From Sapria himalayana (taxonomy: Eukaryota; Streptophyta; Magnoliopsida; Malpighiales; Rafflesiaceae): a stretch of DNA of 64,000 bases. The stretch covers positions 1 to 64,000 of the forward strand of contig JAREIK010010474.1 of assembly GCA_029783825.1 (NCBI GenBank). Direction: 5' to 3'. Position 1 is the first letter of the stretch; the number at the start of each line of letters is the position of its first letter. Below the pieces are notes generated by a model that saw only the letters and a program-made list of their open reading frames with translations, was not told the DNA's origin and did no database searches. Position numbers and translations under genes: made by a program. Shown here piece by piece: positions 11,643-23,999 of the stretch.

Positions 11643-13095
11643 GATTTGCAACATGATGGTTCTTTAACTGGTTTGCTTATAAATGACACCGATTTATATG
11701 ATAGTGATACTATTTAGAACAATCCCATAGTATTGGCTCCAATACAAAATGAAGTCGTTTCAAGATTGAGAAAATCACAAAGTACAAACTTCTCTGTACA
11801 AGAAGATAAAAGAATGGGAGAATTATGTTTTGATGCACTGACCAAAAGATATTTAAAAAATATTAACCAATCTTTTAATATTTCAAAAAAAAATGCACCA
11901 AACTATTAATAAATTATAATGCAGGGCACTCAAATACATTAATCCTAAACTACCCTAGCCCCTCTTCTCTTTCCCTTGTCCTTGCCCTTGCCCAGCGAGC
12001 TCCATCGGAGTTCAGGAGCTCGTGGAGAGGGCGAGAGGAGAGGGGCCAAGAAAGAGGGGCGAGGGCGAGGGCAAGGGCGAGGGGCGAGGATGAGAAAAAT
12101 GGGAGTGGGGGTAGGGTAGTTTAGGTTTAATGAATATGAGTGCCATGAATTTTAATTTATTATTAATTTGGTGCATTTTTTTGAAATATTAAAAATTGTG
12201 TTACTTTTTTTAAATATCTTTTTGTTGGTGCACCAAAATACAATTCTCACTAAATGAATTATGTCTACATGGATTAATACGAGCAAAGATGAATTTATTG
12301 GGAATGAACAATAAGGTGGTGTATTCTGGCAAAAAATATAATAATACTTAGCACTTCATGGTGACAATCATGAAGAGCATTCTCAATCTTCTATTAAAAG
12401 TCATTGGACTAATATAAATGTAAAATACATTAAATTTATTAGGTTTTAAGTCTAATTGAAAGATTTTGATAAAGTAGATACACCGAGCAAAATAATGTAA
12501 GATTTAAACTTTTAATTTAGACATTAGTATGTTTTGATATTTGAACTATTAATTGAATAATTTCAAATATTTTTCAAGTTGATGAAGCAAAAGAAACATT
12601 TGCTCAGTTAATTGAAAAAACATTTCAATACAAGCATTGTTGGAATATATTGAAAATGGAGCAGAAATGGACTTATAATATGACCAGCAATGGAGTTAAC
12701 TACTGAATAAACTCATATTGAATCTTGCTAATTAACTATATATTTAGAGGATGACACTAAACCTTCGTCCACTCCCAACCTCGATATGCCATTGTGTAGA
12801 AAGGCTTCAAAGAAACAACTTAAAAACAAAGAGAAACAATCTAATGTTAAAAGATCACTAGATAATCACAGCTAGAATGAAAGAATGAAAATGAAACAAC
12901 AAAAAGTTGAGCAAAACAAGAAAATTTATGGTCAACACGAGATAGAATTGGAGCAACATCAAAAACAATTAAAAATTGAAGAAAGACAACTACAATAAAT
13001 TAAAATACAAAATGAAATAAAAATAATGGAAACTGATAGTAGTTGCATGGACCCAATTTCTACAACATATTGGAATACCATGAAGATATGAAATA
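11643..13095 (+). pseudogene. PIF/Harbinger ORF1-type protein relic (Myb/SANT plus NAM-associated C-terminal domain)
   Basis: The translated pieces match the plant family often annotated as glutathione S-transferase T3-like or Myb/SANT proteins. They include SRLRKSQSTNFSVQEDK (11,758-11,810) before the MITE. After it comes an out-of-frame LNT..DEFIGNEQ-like and WQKI-like stretch, then SIKSHWTNINV. Later come DEAKETFAQLIEKTFQYKHC, WNILKMEQKW, MPLCRKASKKQLKNKE, and a charged coiled-coil tail rich in E, Q and K with ELEQHQKQLKIEERQ. In related elements ORF1 supplies DNA binding for transposition. Here stops, frameshifts and the nested MITE make it non-functional. Confidence 0.7.
11816..12250. 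mobile_element. Mutator-like foldback MITE, copy 1 (9-bp target duplication)
   Basis: This 435-bp element has terminal inverted repeats of about 135 bp. The left arm begins GGGAGAATTATGTTTTGATG and the reverse complement of the right arm begins GTGAGAATTGTATTTTGGTG; similarity continues to CCTAAACTACCC. It is flanked by 9-bp direct repeats differing at one base (TAAAAGAAT at 11807-11815, TAAATGAAT at 12251-12259). The core (about 11,950-12,110) is GC-rich and strand-asymmetric, CCCTTGCC repeats switching to GGGCGAGG repeats around a GAGCTC palindrome. Long inverted repeats and a 9-bp duplication indicate Mutator-like origin. It has no coding capacity. Confidence 0.85.
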
Positions 13096-13150
13096 AGAAA
13101 AAACAAGATTTTAAATATCATTATTTATTATATTGTGATTATTTTTTAAT

Positions 13151-13290
13151 TTGTAGTCATTTATTATGTTGCAATTGGAATTCAAAAGATATCCTACCTG
13201 TCTTAATTACAAATTCAAATGGTATCCTAATTTGTAGTCAATTATTATGTTGCAATTGGAATTTAAAAGATATCCTACCCGTTTTAAATG
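13151..13290 (+). repeat. 81-bp tandem duplication
   Basis: The segment beginning TTGTAGTCATTTATTATG at 13151 recurs at 13232 (TTGTAGTCAATTATTATG), each followed by GTTGCAATTGGAATTyAAAAG-type sequence and TATCCTACC. The second unit is incomplete. No function is evident. Confidence 0.8.
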
Positions 13291-13311
13291 AACAAAATGA
13301 CATTTGGCACC

Positions 13312-14975
13312 CCAATTTTGGAAACTCACTTAGGAATTGCTGAGCTTTAAAAAAATTCAAATGGCATCATACCTATCTTGATTACAAATTTATTTGCATC
13401 TTACTATCACACAAGATTGAGATGATGTATTTGATTGGAATGATTCCAATTGTTATATGCAAATTAATACTTAATTAATTACTATACTCATTAGACATCT
13501 CCCTCTACATATTTCTAATTTAATTACTCATATAATTTAGTATAATCAGGATGTAGCAAAACTCAAAAATGTAAATTATGAGATGTATACCAAGTTTAAT
13601 GTGATTAGATGGAATAATTCAATTAGTTATATACAAAAGTATTTGAAAAACTAGTTATAATATATCACAGCTAAGAGTGCTAATGATGCAAATCAAGTTG
13701 AGGTTCAACTGAATTCAAGTTAAAGCATTAATATTTCAAGTCGAGCTCAAGCTCAAATCAAGCTTACTCAAACCAAGCTCAACTAAACTCAATTAACATT
13801 GAATCGAGGTCAAGCTTATTCAGTCAAGTTTTGAGGCCAAGTTCAAGTATCACATGAGTTGTCATTTCATTAACACAACTAATTATTATATCAAATTTTA
13901 GGAGAAACAGTGAAAGGAATATATATATATTATATGACATTTATACCTTATTAATATAATTTATAGAATAATATTCTATTCTATTAATATTTTCTTTTAA
14001 AAAAATTATTTCTGAAATAAATATATTTAAAACTAATTAAAAAAATAAAAATATGATTGTTAGAGAATAGAAAAACAAAGATACATTATTTTTGTCATGC
14101 CTAAAGAAATAAAATTTTATATATAAAAATATTAAAATTTCTCACAAGTTACTCTCAATTTGACCGACAAAATTCTATCAAGCGGACACAATCGAGTTAA
14201 AGGGCTGACTAAGTCACATCCTAGTAGCTAACAAATTACCATCTCATTAGCACTCTGATTACAGCAATAAAAAAATTAGTTAAATTATTAAACTTAAACT
14301 AACAATCAATTATTCACAAACCCAACTATTTAAATCTCATTCATAGATTGTTGTTTTCCATTGATTCTATCGTGATAATCACAGCTTGATTAATTCTAGA
14401 GGACGAACAGTTTTAATTTAATTTTTAAAATACTAGAGAAGGATCTTAATTGTTGGTTTGAAACAAACATTGCCCAAATCATTAAATACGAGTTCTGGTG
14501 TGATTAATTTTATAAAAAATAAATTTATTAATGATAATATTGATAAATTATTAAAAATATATTAATTTTTTAAAATTCATTTATGAGAAACTAGTGACCT
14601 AACCAATGTCCCATTTAACTAAAATATATATACAAAGAATAAATGTAAATTCAATATAAATTTAAATTATATTTAAAATTTTATTAAAAGAAACACATGA
14701 AAAAAAAAATTGCAACTAGAAGTCCTTATGTCATAAACAACCTGTTTAAAAAATATTAGACAAATATGATTTTTAAAAGTATACTGGGAAAGTTATAAAG
14801 GCAAACATTGTTTAAAGATTCGGATACACCCAAATCATAAACAAGGAAAGGAAAAGATTTACTTGAGACATCTGGTAGAGTTTTATAAAATGCTACAAAA
14901 CAAAGATTGGTATTAATATCATAACTTCAAAATAAATTTATATTACATTAATTAATAAATTGTAATAAATGGAAC
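13312..14975. other. AT-rich intergenic sequence without recognised gene
   Basis: No coding domain is visible. A CAAGTTGAGGTTCAA / TCGAGCTCAAGCTCA-rich patch lies at 13,690-13,870; degenerate patches of this kind are common in plant repeats. The rest is A/T-rich and stop-rich in all frames. Confidence 0.5.
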
Positions 14976-15120
14976 TCAATGTGCGACTTAAATAGGATGT
15001 ATTTATAATTAGAGCCCCAGTCTCTTTTCTTGGGACAGACAAGCAGTGATACTTATTTCACATCCTATTGACTTGAAATAAACAAAGCATATTTTTACAT
15101 TTTTTTGTTTATTTTTTATT
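14975..15120 (+). repeat. Conserved junction block J, copy A
   Basis: It starts near TGTGCGACTTAAATAGGATG, continues with TTTATAATTAGAGCCCC and TTGGGACAGAC, and leads into the microsatellite block through a GAGGCATGATACACAAATA sequence. It matches 26,605-26,745 and the reverse complement of 5,890-6,015. Its repeated position at the block edge marks a composite-repeat boundary. Confidence 0.65.
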
Positions 15121-17383
15121 GTTGAGGCATGATACACAAATAAAAGCAAATGTATATGTGGTTTCACCCAAATTTTTTAAAAAAATTATTTCCACTTTGA
15201 AAACTAAACATCACGAGAAGTATATATTACCCCAAAAAAAAATTATACAAAAAAAAACCACGTCTCCTTTTCTCTCCTCTCAGGTCACATAATTCATGGT
15301 TGTTATAATCTCTATTCTTCCATTCTCTTCTCATCAAATAGTAACCCTAATTTTTTACTTTTTTTTTTTGAAAATGTTCACTTGCAAAAATATTTTCCAT
15401 TAAGGATATTAATAAATTCACTTCTTGTATATGAAAATCTTATGTATATAACTTAAACACACACACACACACACACACACACTTATATTGTTGCCAAATA
15501 TACAACAATATATAACTATATATATACGGAGAGAGACATATCTAGTGTTATATATCTATTATATATACATGTCCACAATATATGGTACACATGCATAAAC
15601 CTATGTATATACTTTGGATATATGCAAGTGCATATATACACTAATACACATGTATTACATTTATTATTAGATGCATGTATGTCTATATATACACTTAAAC
15701 ACTATTGCACATATATATGTACATAGTAGTCTATAAGTGTGCATATATATAGACATATTTAATGTTGTATATAGACACATTTATAAAGTATCTAGATAAA
15801 TGAATGTATGTACCTTATATATACACCAATAAATTATGGCTTTATATATTCTTATATACTATTGTATATATACATATATAAGTATATATGGTTATATGAG
15901 CATATGTGTATAGGCCAATATATTATGGTCAATATACATGTATGCACAAGTAGGATGTATGCATAAATACACACACACACACTCACTCACTCACTCACTC
16001 AAACATAATACATATATTAATGATTAAACTTTTATGCATACTATTATACATTGATATATATATATATAGCAATATATAGGTATGTTTATATCAAAATAAA
16101 CATATTTAATGTTCTTATCTATTTAATTTAAATATAGGTATTATTTTTATAGAGACATGAATGTATGGATAAATGATTATATAATATATTTGATATGCAT
16201 ATATAATATTGTATATATGCATGTACATTTATGTATACTATTATACATATAAATACACAATAATTTATACTTGTATAGACAGTAATTTGTGTGCTGAAGG
16301 CTTATATATATACACACCTAGACAATGGTGTGTGTGTGTGTGTGTGTATCCTGATAGCAATATGGAACTTTATACAAGTGTGTTTATATATATAGATAGT
16401 TAGTGTTGTGTATATAAAAATGTATATTATATATGTATTTATGTAGCTATAGATATATACAAAAGTATATAATAAAGGCTTTATATATTATTAAATATTA
16501 TTATCTATGCTATTAGCGAATATTAAAAAACTTATTAAATTATCAATTAGGCAACAACAATAATGTAGCTATTGAATAGGATGTCATGATTGGAACACTT
16601 GCCAAAATATTATTGATAATTTCAACCACCAAACTATAAAATCAAATCATTTCACTAACATAAATAAATGACTAATATATATATATAATTGTATAAACAT
16701 AAATACAGATACATACATACATACATATATATATATAATATAAATGTTTCTAGATATTTATATATATTATATACATACACACACACACACATGCACGCGC
16801 GCACACCACACACACACACACCACACACACACACACATATATATATATATACATACTTAAATGGTGGTCAAACGATTTGGTGCTTATAATTAGATAGTTG
16901 GAGGTGTAATTAACATTCCTTGGGTGGTGGATTTATGCCCTTATAACAATTACACCTAAACATAAGAATCCCTTATTAATATAAATAAATATTAAATTTA
17001 ATATTTAATAAAATGCGAATAATGTTTTAATACACAAACTAAAAAATTTACAAAAAAATACCTAAAATTTTGATAATTTAAAAAAATAACACCAAAAATA
17101 TAACATATTTAGATTTTAGTTCACTATTAAATAAAAATCAATTTCGCCCCTGCATTTGTATAGGTCGGCATTTAACAAACAAGTTGGTTCTATTTTTTGA
17201 TAATAGTATTTTTATAATTGTACGAAGAATATTAGAATTCAAAAGTGATTTTACAAGAAAAATCAAAAACTAGTTTCATTTTTTTAACCTATATATAAAT
17301 TTAAGTATATGTAATGATATATCAATATATCTAAGCATATATAATTAAATAAACATATATATAATATATAATCTATATAAATG

Positions 17384-17423
<40 letters not shown>

Positions 17424-17760
17424 GGTTATATAAATACATTTAGATATATAAGTTTACAAGTATAGGTTTTTATTTATACAATTATACATATAAATACACA
17501 CACACACACACACACATATGTGTGTGTGTGTGTGTGTAAAATAGGTTTTTATATTCGATTATACATATAAACGCACACACACACACACTATTTTATATAG
17601 GTTTACATGTGTACATTATTTTTATGTGTGTGTGTGTATCTATGTGTGTGTGTGTGTGTGTGTATGCTTATATATGTATGTTTTTGAAAACTTTTATATA
17701 TATAAGTTTTCAAACTTGTTTAGATTTATAGTGATATATATGAGCATATATACTAATATA
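15120..17760 (+). repeat. Microsatellite-rich block M, copy A
   Basis: About 2.6 kb aligns in order with 42,810-45,580 and 56,215-58,800. It opens with a T-rich conserved lead, then many interspersed TATA, TATG, CA and TG tracts carrying recurring short landmarks (GTTGCCAAATATACAACAA, TAATTTGTGTGC, CCTAGACAATGGTGTG). It ends in a block with CTAAAATTTTGATAA and AGGTCGGCATT. Notable runs are CA (15,461-15,482), a CT/CA tract near 15,970-16,000, TA (17,383-17,416) and the self-complementary (AC)n AT (GT)n at about 17,498-17,537. Repetitive open frames here are not genes. Confidence 0.7.
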
Positions 17761-20470
17761 TATCCTAACATAAGTCATTATTTTATTAGCACCATTACTT
17801 TTTGACTACAAAGATTTGCAAAAAAGTATTTACTCGAGCCGTGACTATTTTAACGTTATAATATTTTGCTCTAGAGGAAATACCCAAATCGAGGCTATTT
17901 CTAGTACTGTGACTTTGGGTTACATAGTAAAAATGCATGAGCAATGATGACTCTTATTGCCATTATTTTGTGTTGTTGAGTTAGAGATGTCGAATGGGTT
18001 GAACAGCTCAAGTAAGGCACAACGCACAATATGATTTAGCTATGTCTTGAATGGCATGACCCAATTTAGACATGTTGCCCACGAGATACGACCGCACGAG
18101 GCACAACATGATTTAGCTATACCTTGAATTGCATGACCCAATTTAGACATGTCAGCCCACAAGCACGAGGCACAACATACCTAGACCAATCTCATGTAAG
18201 CCCACGAGGCACAATATTTCAAGCTAGCTTGACCAGGCTTGACCCGACTTGGCATGACTCAGCTATGACTTGGCATAACCCAACACAACCAAGAAAAGAA
18301 CATGTCAATGTGCTATATTGGGTTGTCCACTAGCACGACATTTTGGTCTAGATGGGCATAAAACTAGGTCATGTTGATATGAAAACACATATTTGACACC
18401 TTTATACATAGTAGAACTACAAGAATCATAGTCATTCTTAATACCATGAATTTGTATTATAGATAGAAAATACACAATCCCTGTATCTTTTTATTGTTGT
18501 GACAAACCAAAACAGTAAAGCGACCAAAGACATGATTATTCTCTAGTACTATAACTTTGTGTTACATAAATGCAAAGCTAAAATCATGACTCTTCCCTAA
18601 CACCATGCCTTCCTACTTAAAAAATGCACACAATTGTTTAAATATAAAAGTAGAACATTGAGCTAAAAATAAAAGAGGAGCGACAACATGAACAAAGAAG
18701 TGAAAAAACTATACTTTTGTATAAAAAATTGCTCAATCCTTGGTGAGAATCATGAGCAAAGTGGTGATACAATATATAAGCATAAACCCTGAAGGGGAGA
18801 GTATAAATTCTCATTATCACCTAGGGGGAGATATTAGTTACACAAATAAAAATTGTGGGATTATAATTTAAATTTACATATACTTTTGTGGATTACCATT
18901 GGGAATCTAAAATTTTATAAGATATATTTCAAATTATCTCATATAAAATCTTCTTTAATGTCCGACTAAATTGAGTTCATCTAATGGTGTATTTTATTAT
19001 GTGATAGATATATAATTAATGAATTTTATGTTTGAAACTAATTGAGGTCGGCTAAATTGATGTCGTATCACTTTTATTTGAAACTAAAATTAAAATTTTA
19101 CTGTTAGTATATTTGTGTATATTATTGTGATAGATGATAATAGGTATGTAATAAAGCTAAATCATGCATAAATATAGTTAGGAAGTGACATCCCTTCAAA
19201 AAGTGATGCCACATACAAACTTATATAATAAAACCTGGCATTGAGGAAACATTAATCATGTGAGTATGATTCTCATGAAACCAAAAATATAAATACTTTT
19301 ATAGGTCAATCCAATTATATATATCCAATATGAACTAATCCTCAATTAGTGTGAGGGTTTGATAGAATATTCTACTGAGGGTTTTACATTTAGTGTGTGA
19401 GTCCCATGTCATCATGATAGATGATGTGAGTAAGTCATGAGATACGTGGGAGTTGCGGTGACTCATAAAGTGTGATAGTCATGTGAGTTACTTTCTATTA
19501 TTTGAATCCTACTAGTGAAATTTGAGAGAAAACATATATTAATTATCATGAGTATGATACATATGAAGCCAATGTATAAACAATTTTAATTCCAAATAGT
19601 TTATGTCTCTATAAGACATGAGATTAAAGAATAAAAATGTATATACTAAGCAAACAATAAGGGTAGTTGATGAGTTGTGTAAAAGGTAAAGAATTGTGAA
19701 TGACTATCAAGCATGAATAAATTTTTTAGTGATAAAATACCTAAGAGATAATTATGAGGGAACCAACAATGGGGAGGATCAAATAGATGAAACCACCTTG
19801 TTTGCCATTATGGCACTAGGACATTTTCACAATAATCCGACATTCATTCTGTAATGAATAATTATAATAACTAAATAATTTAGATAGGTTATTAATTATT
19901 ATGCATATTAAAATAAGAATCCTAGAATCTAAGAGTCTTATCAAAAATATAGTTTTATTTTCTGACTAGATCAATAGTTACCACAATGTTGTTTGATCAA
20001 ACTGCATATAAAATCTCCATCGGATTGTTTTTTGGAAAAAAGTCTGCTTTACTACTTGTACGATCAATATATTTAAGGAATTATGTTGGATGAGAGACCA
20101 TCACTAAATGATCTTTTGAGATATTTTCTAATCCTAAAAATTAGGCATTATAATAATGTCACAATAAGTTTCTGACATGACTACCAGATATTATTTTGTT
20201 TGGCTAGTCAACTTTAATTGACATAACTATCCTTAAAAAAAAGATAATTATTCTTAGAAGTTTGTATAATAAATTTATGTTATTTGAATTACATTACTCA
20301 TCTTGTGTTACTTTTTGTGTCTTTTGTTTTAATATTTTTTATTTTTTGTAGCCATAATCATTATGAGCAAAAACTATAGGATTGTATTAACACCTCTTGA
20401 CCCAGAGAGTGAGAAAACTAGATTGATAATTTTGAGACATGGAGGTGAGAAAAAGTAAATGAAAGAAACA
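17760..20470 (+). repeat. Composite-repeat flank L, copy A (probable 3' LTR region)
   Basis: It aligns with 45,580-48,300, 58,800-61,400 and inverted 2,400-5,060. It begins near CCTAACATAAGTCATTATT, runs through GGCACAACATGATTTAGC-type motifs (a 77-base partial duplication at about 18,022-18,150), and ends near the TTTGTTTTAATATT / GTAGCCATAATCATT sequence at the core edge. Diverged similarity to the other side of the core (24,000-25,000 here; 51,400-53,400 in copy B) suggests an old LTR pair of about 2-2.5 kb. It has no coding domain. Confidence 0.6.
19296..19303 (-). promoter_or_regulatory. TATA-like box in flank L, copy A
   Basis: TATAAAAG on the minus strand is in the same relative place as in copies 1 and B, and on the sense strand of the gypsy core. 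It is a candidate LTR promoter element. Support is conservation only. Confidence 0.4.
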
Positions 20471-21539
20471 AGCAGCAATAAAGAAGCCTAAGGGGTGATC
20501 AGCAAGATATCCAAAAGCCTAGTCATCACCACACCTTGGGAGACTAATGGTTGGTTTGTAAAATATACATAATGATCTATATTAATGAATAAATAATTTT
20601 TTTTATCACTTCATATAAAATATATTCTTGGTTTGTCTAAAAAGTGGCTCTATATTTAATGTCCATGTCTAAATCATCAACGAGGTGTTACATTACATCT
20701 AACAGTTATCTGAGATATCAAGTCTAGCTTTGTTGTTTAGTTTTTCACTTCTCTTTTTTCTTAAATTTTCTTTCAACATTGAATCATATTAAATAATTTG
20801 TTTTTTGGAACGTTCTTCTTTTTCTTCAATTTCTAAGGATGTGATAGCTTTTTAGATCATCATATCTTTTTCGCTTACTTACTTGGCTCCATCCTTCCTT
20901 AATGTCATGACTATTTTGATAGCCATAGTTTTTTTAGGCTATATTTTGAGTTTTTTCTTTCTAGATCTCCTAAGTCATATGACTGAGGTTTGTCATGGCT
21001 TCTTCCTATGTCTTCAAAATCTTGATGCTGGTCAAAGGTGGGACTTTCGTTGTTGCATCATTTCTTTTTTACCTTCATTCTGATCCTTTATAATTTTTGT
21101 TTTCACTATATCATCCTTTATAATTTCATTAGTTGACAGTTTGGATTCTACCTCTATTTATAATATTGATATATTCTCTCAATCCTATACATCTTCTTCT
21201 CTATACAATTGTATAAAAATGTAGGCATTTCACTTTGATTTTGTATCTCTTAGGAGTACTCTTCTTGTGAGCCTTTTAAAGTAATAACTTTGAAGAATGT
21301 CATTACTTCAGAACAGTCATCCTCCTCAATTTTAGCTTCACTTTCATAACTTGATTTTCTCTCTTTTATGTCATCTTTCTCATCTTCATCAGGCCAGAAG
21401 TATTATACAAAATCTTTTCACCTAAAGTCCATGTTTTGTTGCCATATTGTTCAGAATAAATTATCTATCCTCCAATAATCGATTTCATCAACATCAAGAC
21501 TCTACATGCCTTTGTAAATATTAAATTTTACTTGCTTTT

Positions 21540-22130
21540 TACCTACACAAAAAGTGAAATCTCTCTTATTGACATCAATGAGGGTTTGTCAAGTATCTAA
21601 AAATAACTATCTCAAGATCATTAGAGTATTTTATTCTTCCTCTATATTCAACTCCATATATTCAATGAAAAAAATAAATATATTAACCTTAACTAATAAG
21701 TCTTCAATAATACCTATTGTGTTCTTAGTTGATCAATTGGAAATTTATAGTAAAAAGAAAATTTGGAATGATCTCATCGATGTTCAGTCTTCACTCTATT
21801 TACAAAGATATAAAGTTGATAATCAATCACAAATTATATAATGTCTTCTTGAATGTGTGCTCTCTAATTTTACATATTATCATAAAACTTTCTGGATCAT
21901 TCGACTTTTTTAGGAGTTTTCATTAAATATTTATACTAAATTTTTCAATCACATTTGTAATTCTATACTTTTTCAACTTTCCCTTACTATCCATGGCATC
22001 CTTAATGAATTTTACATATTTCAATATTTAAGTAAATGCTCCGACAAACAAAATATCTACTTCCAACTTTTAAAAATTTTAAAAAAGTTTATCAAAATTT
22101 TCATGCAATTTCCACTTTCTAAAATGTTGT
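21540..22130 (-). pseudogene. Gypsy pre-protease and retropepsin relic, copy A
   Basis: The minus strand first gives a pre-protease segment, HNILESGN / LHENFDKL, KLEVDILFVGAF and ILKYVKFIKDAMDSKGK. These match the family pattern FPQRLxKxKLDxQFxKFLxVFKKLxINIPFAEALxQMPxYxKFLKDxLSKKRK. The retropepsin relic follows with EDLLVKVNIFI and IDVNKR-like remnants. Open frames on the + strand across 21,554-21,926 are its antisense. Stops and indels exclude activity. Confidence 0.7.
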
Positions 22131-22949
22131 GGAAAAGATTGATTTAGAGGAAAATTACTTTTTAATATCATTCTCCATCATTTTCATCTTTCTAGTGCTT
22201 TGAGTAATTTCCAATCACTACTTCATTAATCCTTTTTTGTTTGTCACAATTGAGAGGATGAATAAGGCATTCTATTCATTGAGTATCATGGCTTAGGAGA
22301 ATGTCATAGAGTTGGGGGCTATGACTTTTGAAAATACCATGGTAGGAGCCATGATTTTTGGAAATGTCAAGGCATTGTCAATTCCAACTCTTTTTTTTAG
22401 CTTTATTTATTTGTTGCCGCTCAATATGTTTGCTACTTCTAAGTATAATTGAGAAGTATTTCTTCTTGTTTGTCTCAATATCACTCAATAATTCATTGAT
22501 GCTCTTTTATTTCACTAATAATATCAATTGTTTGATTTGTTTGTCTATATACTTTATCACCACATTTGTATATTCTAATTTTATCTCATGCTTCTCCATA
22601 TGATCTTGAAGATCATTTTGTTCTTTTTATCTTGGTTAGTAATCCTATTAATTTATCATTGATAGAAAAATTTCTTCACCCTTTGACTACTGATAATTTG
22701 AGCTCGATCCTCCTAGAATATGAGTACCATGGAATTACTCTCTAAATTCTTCGAGACTTGTCCAACATTCTACTGCCCATTACAATAGCCTCAATGTAAA
22801 CAATTTTCATAATTTTTAATGTTCGAATAATAGTGTGTGGGAATATTAGTATTGATTAAAACACATATTATTTGCCTTGTAAACTTTTTGCCTCCACTTC
22901 ATAAATAAGATCAAAATTTAACATTTATTGTGGTTACAAAATAATGATT

Positions 22950-23560
22950 TCTATCATTCCTTTTTTTGATTTCTCTTCTTGAGCTTTTAACTTTTTAAGA
23001 AATTCTTTCATTTTTTCCTCCATCACGGTAATCCTGTTCAACTCCAACACTCCCGCTTGCTATCTCCCAAAGACATGATATTCAAAGAATGGTAGTTATT
23101 AACTACCAATCTTTGAATAATATGTTTTCTCAAGTAATATGTTCATAATTAACCCTCCTAAAGAAACAGAAATGATATTCTTTATCATGTAATTCAGCCC
23201 ATTATAGAATATTTGAGCTTGAAACCACAACCCAAATTCAAATTAAGGGTATTTCTTCAATAACTTTTTAAATTAGTCTCAAACTTCATATAAAATATCT
23301 ATCTCCTCCTAGTATTATTTTTTTATCTCACTTTATTATTATGAGATAATTTGAGGCAAGAAGAACATTGTGATGAAAGCTTGTACAAGTTCATCCCAAC
23401 TTTGAATTGAAGATCAAAATAAGCACTGGAACCTAATTCATATCATAAAACCTGATAGTATCCAGACTAACTCTAATTATTTTAACTATATCATAAAACT
23501 CTAAGAACATTATGACATGTCTATTTAAATCTTCTATTATCCTCTCACAATACTGATATT
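22950..23560 (-). pseudogene. Gypsy Gag relic, copy A
   Basis: The minus-strand translation contains EDLNRHVIMFLEFYDIVKI with RVSLDTIRFY (family pattern EDPNxHIxxFLEICDTxKxNGVSxDAIRLRLFP). It continues with WDELVQAFITMFFLPQ (family WDDLVQxFLxKFFPPxK), LYE..WD..FKKLLKKYP, and FQAQIFYNGLN.MIKN (family LQIQTFYNGLNxxTRxxIDAAAGG). It ends in a charged lysine/glutamate segment (EEKMKEFLKKLKAQEEKSK). This Gag capsid region would form virus-like particles in active elements; here it is broken by many stops. Confidence 0.8.
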
Positions 23561-23999
23561 ATTGAATTATCGCTATCAGACTTGACTTTGAATAGAATAA
23601 TTTCATAAAATTATAATTTAAATGGATTATATTGAATAGTAGTAAATTGATTAATTTTTCTATAAAATATAAGAATTGATAAAATTAAGGAGTATGAGTG
23701 GAGCAAAAAGTTATGCAAAATCATGGCATTCATCATGCTATGACTTTATTACACCCCAAAATTATAAGGTAGCTTCAATATCAATTATTGACCTAACCTC
23801 TAAAAAATAATTTTGATAATATTTGTATGTCATGATTCTATTCTTTTATCGATGTAATTATGGTACTTATCAAAAAATTATCTTAGAATGCAAATTTTTT
23901 TTCAAGTTATAGCCACCCTATCTAAGTGATATTTTTATGACTATACTGTTAATTTTAGATCATAATAGCTGAGTATTCAACTTTTACTAAAATCCATGA

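Larger units (their letters stand above)
10843..13100 (+). mobile_element. PIF/Harbinger-like relic, copy 1
   Basis: The left end reads TTA followed by GAGCAACTCCAACGG, which fits the TTA target duplication and terminal repeats of this superfamily. Related left ends occur at 25379 and 54122. After an untranslated leader comes the ORF1-type Myb/SANT and NAM-associated coding relic, interrupted by a Mutator-like MITE. A right terminal repeat and the DDE transposase gene were not found, so the element is truncated or non-autonomous. 13,100 is the limit of recognisable coding similarity, not a proven end. Confidence 0.65.

Noticed and set aside
13690..13870. AGCTCAAGCTCAA / TCGAGCTC-rich patch as a possible regulatory element
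   Set aside because: It is a degenerate short-motif patch of a type common in plant repeats, with no clear boundaries or neighbouring gene.
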